Positions 61,015 through 64,000 of a stretch of 64,000 bases of DNA are shown here, piece after piece. The notes beneath the pieces were generated by a model, which was given only the letters and a program-made list of their open reading frames with translations, made no database searches and was not told where the DNA came from. Positions within the stretch are counted from its first letter, which is position 1. Each line of letters opens with the position of its first letter. This DNA is from Sphaerisporangium sp040649355. GTDB taxonomy: Bacteria; Actinomycetota; Actinomycetes; Streptosporangiales; Streptosporangiaceae. The stretch lies in the NCBI RefSeq assembly GCF_043197795.1, contig NZ_JBICTU010000017.1, positions 124,001 to 188,000 of the forward strand, written 5' to 3'. The translations under genes were made by a program, and so were the position numbers.

Positions 61015-62364
61015 CTACCCGAGGCGGTTGTCCGAGCCGCGCGGGCCCTGATTGGCCTCGGCGTCGAGCGTCGGATGCCAGTCGAAGATGTAGCCGCCCT
61101 CCATCGAGCCGATGACGACCTCGGCGCCGGCCTTGGCCCCCGCCTCGCTGAGCGCCTTCTCGATGCCCAGCCGTTCGAGGCGGTCGGCGAGGTAGCCGAC
61201 GGCCTCGTCGTTGGTGAAGTCGGTCTGCTTGATCCAGCGCTCGGGCTTCTCGCCGGTGACCTGGAAGGTGTCGTCGTCGATCCGCCTGACCGTGAACCCG
61301 GCGTCGCCGAACTGCTTGGGACGGATGACCAGCCTGGTGGGCTCCTCGACGGGCTTGGCGGCCCTGGCGGCCGCCACCATCTCGGCCACGGCGAACGACA
61401 GCTCGCGCAGCCCCTCGTGGGTGGCCGCGGAGATCATGAAGACCTTGAGGCCCTTGTCCTCCAGCATCGGCCGCACCATGTCGGCGAGCTCGCGCGCCTC
61501 GGGGACGTCGGCCTTGTTGAGCACGGCGAGACGCGGGCGGTCGTCCAGCTCGCCGTAGGCGGCCAGCTCGGCCTCGATCACCCCGAAGTCGGTGAGCGGG
61601 TCACGCCCGGGCTCGATCGTGGCGCAGTCGATGACGTGGACGATCGTCGAGCACCGCTCCACGTGGCGCAGGAACTCGTGGCCGAGCCCCCGGCCCTCGG
61701 AGGCGCCGGGGATCAGCCCGGGCACGTCGGCGACGGTGAACACCGTCTCCCCCGCCGTGACGACACCGAGGTTGGGCACCAGCGTGGTGAACGGGTAGTC
61801 GGCGATCTTGGGCCGGGCGGCGCTCAGGGCCGCGATCAGCGACGACTTGCCGGCGTTCGGGAAGCCCACGAGCGCCACGTCGGCGACCGTCTTGAGCTCC
61901 AGCACGGCCTCGATCTCGTCGCCCTGCTCGCCGAGCAGCGCGAAGCCGGGGGCCTTGCGCTTGGTGGAGGCCAGGGCGGCGTTGCCGAGGCCCCCGTGAC
62001 CGCCCTGGGCCACGACGTACCGCGTGCCGGCGCCGATGAGGTCGATCAGCACCTCGCCGGTCTTGGCGTCCTTCACGACCGTGCCGTTGGGGACCGGGAG
62101 GACCACGTCCTCGCCCCAGGCGCCGTCGCGGTTGGACCCGGCGCCCTGCTTGCCGTTCGCGGCCTTGCGGTGGGGCCGGTGGTGGTAGTCGAGAAGGGTG
62201 GAGGTGTTGGGGTCGACCTCCAGGATCACGTCACCCCCGCGCCCGCCGTTGCCCCCGTCGGGACCGCCGAGCGGCTTGAACTTCTCACGGTGGATGGACG
62301 CGCAGCCGTTTCCCCCGTCACCGGCCTTGACGTAAAGGACCACCTGGTCGACGAACTCAGCCAC
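61015..62364 (-). CDS. obgE: GTPase Obg
   Basis: A 449-aa essential ribosome-assembly and stress GTPase. The glycine-rich Obg fold is N-terminal (KAGDGGNGCASIHREKFKPL), the G1 motif is GFPNAGKSS at about 166-174, G3 is in DVPGLIPGASEG, NKAD is G4, and a C-terminal OCT domain (PKQFGDAGFTVRRIDDDTFQ) is present. The ATG lies 188 nt downstream of rpmA, beyond a perfect 16-bp hairpin. Linkage rplU-rpmA-obgE-proBA is conserved in bacteria. Confidence 0.97.
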   Translation of the reverse strand: MAEFVDQVVLYVKAGDGGNGCASIHREKFKPLGGPDGGNGGRGGDVILEVDPNTSTLLDYHHRPHRKAANGKQGAGSNRDGAWGEDVVLPVPNGTVVKDAKTGEVLIDLIGAGTRYVVAQGGHGGLGNAALASTKRKAPGFALLGEQGDEIEAVLELKTVADVALVGFPNAGKSSLIAALSAARPKIADYPFTTLVPNLGVVTAGETVFTVADVPGLIPGASEGRGLGHEFLRHVERCSTIVHVIDCATIEPGRDPLTDFGVIEAELAAYGELDDRPRLAVLNKADVPEARELADMVRPMLEDKGLKVFMISAATHEGLRELSFAVAEMVAAARAAKPVEEPTRLVIRPKQFGDAGFTVRRIDDDTFQVTGEKPERWIKQTDFTNDEAVGYLADRLERLGIEKALSEAGAKAGAEVVIGSMEGGYIFDWHPTLDAEANQGPRGSDNRLG

Positions 62365-62448
62365 CGCTACTCCCTCTCACAAGCGTGCCCGTCTGGTCCA
62401 CGCCGTGCCACCGCCGCGCTCCCCGCACCGGTGGTACCCCTTCACGAC

Positions 62449-62482
62449 GATGAGGCGGATCGACAAGTCGATCCGCCTCATC
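62449..62482. terminator. Perfect 16-bp hairpin between rpmA and obgE
   Basis: GATGAGGCGGATCGAC and GTCGATCCGCCTCATC pair with no mismatch around AA. No U tract follows on either strand. It could partly terminate ribosomal protein transcripts, or mark an RNA processing site. Confidence 0.65.
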
Positions 62483-62552
62483 AACGTTCTGGCCGGGCCC
62501 CCGTCCGCCGCGCTCTCGCGCGGGGCGGCGGCCCCTTTCCCGATCGGCGGAT

Positions 62553-62810
62553 CTACTCCGCGGCCGGGACGATGCTCACAGCGCGGCGGCCGCGCTTGTT
62601 GCCGAACTGCACGTGACCGGCGATCAGCGCGAACAGCGTGTCGTCGCCACCCCGGCCCACGTTGTCACCCGGGTGGAAGTGGGTGCCGCGCTGGCGGACG
62701 ATGATCTCGCCGGCGTTCACGAGCTGGCCGCCGAAACGCTTGACACCAAGCCGCTGGGCGTTGGAGTCACGGCCGTTCCGGGTGGACGAGGCGCCCTTCT
62801 TGTGTGCCAT
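62553..62810 (-). CDS. rpmA: 50S ribosomal protein bL27
   Basis: An 85-aa ribosomal protein near the peptidyl-transferase centre. It starts directly with MAHKKGASSTRNGRDSN, so no N-terminal cleavable extension of the Firmicutes kind is present. RQRGTHFHPGDNVGRGGDD is the other hallmark. It lies 12 nt downstream of rplU, one operon. Confidence 0.98.
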   Translation of the reverse strand: MAHKKGASSTRNGRDSNAQRLGVKRFGGQLVNAGEIIVRQRGTHFHPGDNVGRGGDDTLFALIAGHVQFGNKRGRRAVSIVPAAE

Positions 62811-62822
62811 GGTTCGCTACCA

Positions 62823-63137
62823 CTACTTCCCGGGGTTGATGCCGGTTACCTTCACCTGGGTGTACCGCTGACGGTGACCCTGGCGCTTCTTGTAACCAGA
62901 CTTGTTCTTGTACTTGAGAATGCGAATCTTGGGGCCCTTGGTCTCGCCGAGAATCTCGGCGGTCACCTCGAACTTGCCAAGCGTGGCAGCGTCTGTGGTG
63001 ACATCGCCGTCGTTGACGACGAGCACCGGCGCCAGCGACACCGTGGAGCCGACCTCACCGGCGACCTTGTCTACCTCGAGGACGTCACCGACGGAGACCT
63101 TCTGCTGCCTGCCGCCGCAACGAACGATCGCGTACAC
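62823..63137 (-). CDS. rplU: 50S ribosomal protein bL21
   Basis: A 104-aa ribosomal protein. YAIVRCGGRQQKVSVGDVLE and KYKNKSGYKKRQGHRQRYTQ are characteristic. The GTG at 63137 has AAGAAGGG at proper distance; the frame is open upstream through the leader. It begins the rplU-rpmA unit. A 7-bp hairpin in the leader may have a regulatory role. Confidence 0.97.
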   Translation of the reverse strand: MYAIVRCGGRQQKVSVGDVLEVDKVAGEVGSTVSLAPVLVVNDGDVTTDAATLGKFEVTAEILGETKGPKIRILKYKNKSGYKKRQGHRQRYTQVKVTGINPGK

Positions 63138-63227
63138 CGCGGAACCCTTCTTCTGGCTAATTGCTCGCTGAACGCTGCGCCTCATGCATCCAGCTACCGT
63201 CGATACACACGACCGGCGAACCGGGTA

Positions 63228-63249
63228 GGCGCGCGAAGCTAGGCGCGCC
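63228..63249 (-). promoter_or_regulatory. Hairpin in the rplU leader
   Basis: GGCGCGC and GCGCGCC form a 7-bp stem with loop CTAGCTTC about 90 nt before the rplU start. Ribosomal protein leaders often carry autoregulatory structures, but this one matches none that I recognise. Confidence 0.4.
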
Positions 63250-63269
63250 ACCGGACGCACCGATTGACT

Positions 63270-63299
63270 AGGATACCGGATTGCGGGTGCCCTGGTCGA
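63270..63299 (-). promoter_or_regulatory. Probable rplU promoter
   Basis: Minus-strand TATCCT (63275-63270) is a good -10; TCGACC 18 bp upstream is a weak -35. The predicted 5' UTR is about 125 nt and includes the leader hairpin. Confidence 0.4.
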
Positions 63300-63325
63300 A
63301 CCGGACGGATCGCCGGGTTGCCGGC

Positions 63326-64000
63326 CTACTCGGCCGGCCCAGCCGGTCTGGTGGCCTTTCGGGAGCGTCGCCGCCCCCGGGCGGAAGGCTGTGCGGCTTG
63401 CGCGTCCTCCTCGGAAGAGCCGTCAAGCGCATCCGTCACGCTATCACGACCTCCCTCGCCGTTCGCCGCGACCGCGACGCCACCCTCCTTGAGAAGCCGG
63501 TCGGCACCGGCCTTCTCGAGCTTCTCGGCCACGGCCTTCTCCACCGCCATCTTGCCCTGCGTGCCCCTCGGCTCGGGCTTGGCCTCGACCGGCTCGGTCG
63601 AGACGATCAGCCCGCGCCCGTTGCAGCAGTCACACGGCGTCGAGAACGCCTCCAGGAGGCCCTGGCCGACCCGCTTGCGGGTCATCTGGACCAGCCCGAG
63701 AGAGGTGACCTCCGCGACCTGGTGCTTCGTGCGGTCGCGGGCCAGGCACTCCAGCATGCGCCGGAGCACCAGGTCACGGTTGCTCTCCAGGACCATGTCG
63801 ATGAAGTCGATGACGATGATGCCGCCGATGTCCCGCAGCCGGAGCTGACGGACGATCTCCTCGGCCGCCTCCAGGTTGTTCCTGGTGACGGTCTCCTCCA
63901 GGTTGCCGCCCTGGCCGGTGAACTTGCCGGTGTTGACGTCGACGACGGTCATGGCCTCGGTGCGGTCGATCACAAGGGAGCCGCCGCTCGGCAGCCACAC
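63326..64000 (-). CDS. rne: Ribonuclease E/G family protein (N-terminus outside window)
   Basis: The C-terminal 224 residues of an RNase E/G. The catalytic-domain aspartates are in VVDVNTGKFTGQGGNLEETV and IIVIDFIDMVLESNRD, and the zinc-link cysteines in TPCDCCNGRGL. After that come about 80 charged, disordered residues (RGRRRSRKATRPAGPAE), as in actinobacterial RNase E scaffolds. It processes rRNA and mRNA. The start lies beyond base 64000. Gene order rne-rplU-rpmA-obgE is typical of actinobacteria. Confidence 0.95.
   Translation of the reverse strand: MWLPSGGSLVIDRTEAMTVVDVNTGKFTGQGGNLEETVTRNNLEAAEEIVRQLRLRDIGGIIVIDFIDMVLESNRDLVLRRMLECLARDRTKHQVAEVTSLGLVQMTRKRVGQGLLEAFSTPCDCCNGRGLIVSTEPVEAKPEPRGTQGKMAVEKAVAEKLEKAGADRLLKEGGVAVAANGEGGRDSVTDALDGSSEEDAQAAQPSARGRRRSRKATRPAGPAE

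Overview
The window is chromosomal DNA from a high-GC actinomycete. Nearly every codon ends in G or C, GTG and TTG starts are common, and several genes are specific to actinobacteria (GuaB1, DUF3073, DUF4192, DUF1707, a LigB-type ATP-dependent DNA ligase, and a BfaA/BfaB pair for 10-methyl fatty acids). The 10-methyl lipid genes and the core gene order fit Streptosporangiales (Nonomuraea, Streptosporangium, Microbispora and relatives). That placement is an inference. No integrase, intact transposase, phage gene, CRISPR array or PKS/NRPS gene was found.

Left edge, 0-5.3 kb: the end of lexA, a strong bidirectional terminator, then leuS on the minus strand. Ahead of leuS lies a 15-codon leader peptide with three consecutive Leu codons and an intrinsic terminator, the layout of an attenuator. 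A divergent gene encodes a proline-rich single-pass membrane protein with a paralog at 28.7-29.8 kb.

5.3-16.8 kb, lipid metabolism: two tandem CYP124-like P450s, a GMC alcohol oxidoreductase and a divergent acyl-CoA ligase look like a terminal-oxidation module. A rare word, ACTTACG(T/C), recurs upstream of the three minus-strand genes. After an M14 carboxypeptidase come bfaA-bfaB (10-methyl fatty acid synthesis), divergent from an alpha-methylacyl-CoA racemase, an enzyme expected to be needed when 10-methyl acyl chains are beta-oxidised.

16.8-35 kb, mixed housekeeping and accessory genes: a GyrI-like protein coupled to a 42-aa ORF, guaB1, a YflT-type stress protein with a long low-complexity tail, an FKBP isomerase, ATP-dependent DNA ligase, an RlpA-like secreted protein, DUF1707 and DUF4192 proteins, an EI24/CysZ-like protein, Maf, a PTH2-like protein, an MFS transporter divergent from a GlxA-type AraC regulator, and propionyl-CoA synthetase. 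A solitary IS200/IS605-like hairpin end sits at about 25.75 kb.

35-52.7 kb, accessory genes punctuated by three identical tRNA-Ala(GGC) genes: an EF-hand protein, VWA lipoprotein, selenium-binding protein/methanethiol oxidase with a His-containing membrane partner, SDR, methyltransferase, GNAT, expansin-CBM2 secreted protein, stand-alone UTRA protein, CynX-type MFS, DUF3073, ArsR with a decayed SulP transporter, SRPBCC protein, two coupled small membrane proteins, a DUF11-like secreted protein, alditol oxidase and a DUF1877-like protein.

52.9-64 kb, conserved core on the minus strand: rne (partial), rplU, rpmA, obgE, proB, proA, a kinase, nadD, rsfS and a phosphoglycerate-mutase-family gene, with an M48 protease on the plus strand. 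In Streptomyces, leuS lies close to this block (from memory), so the roughly 50 kb between leuS and the phosphatase gene may be an insertion into a conserved neighbourhood.
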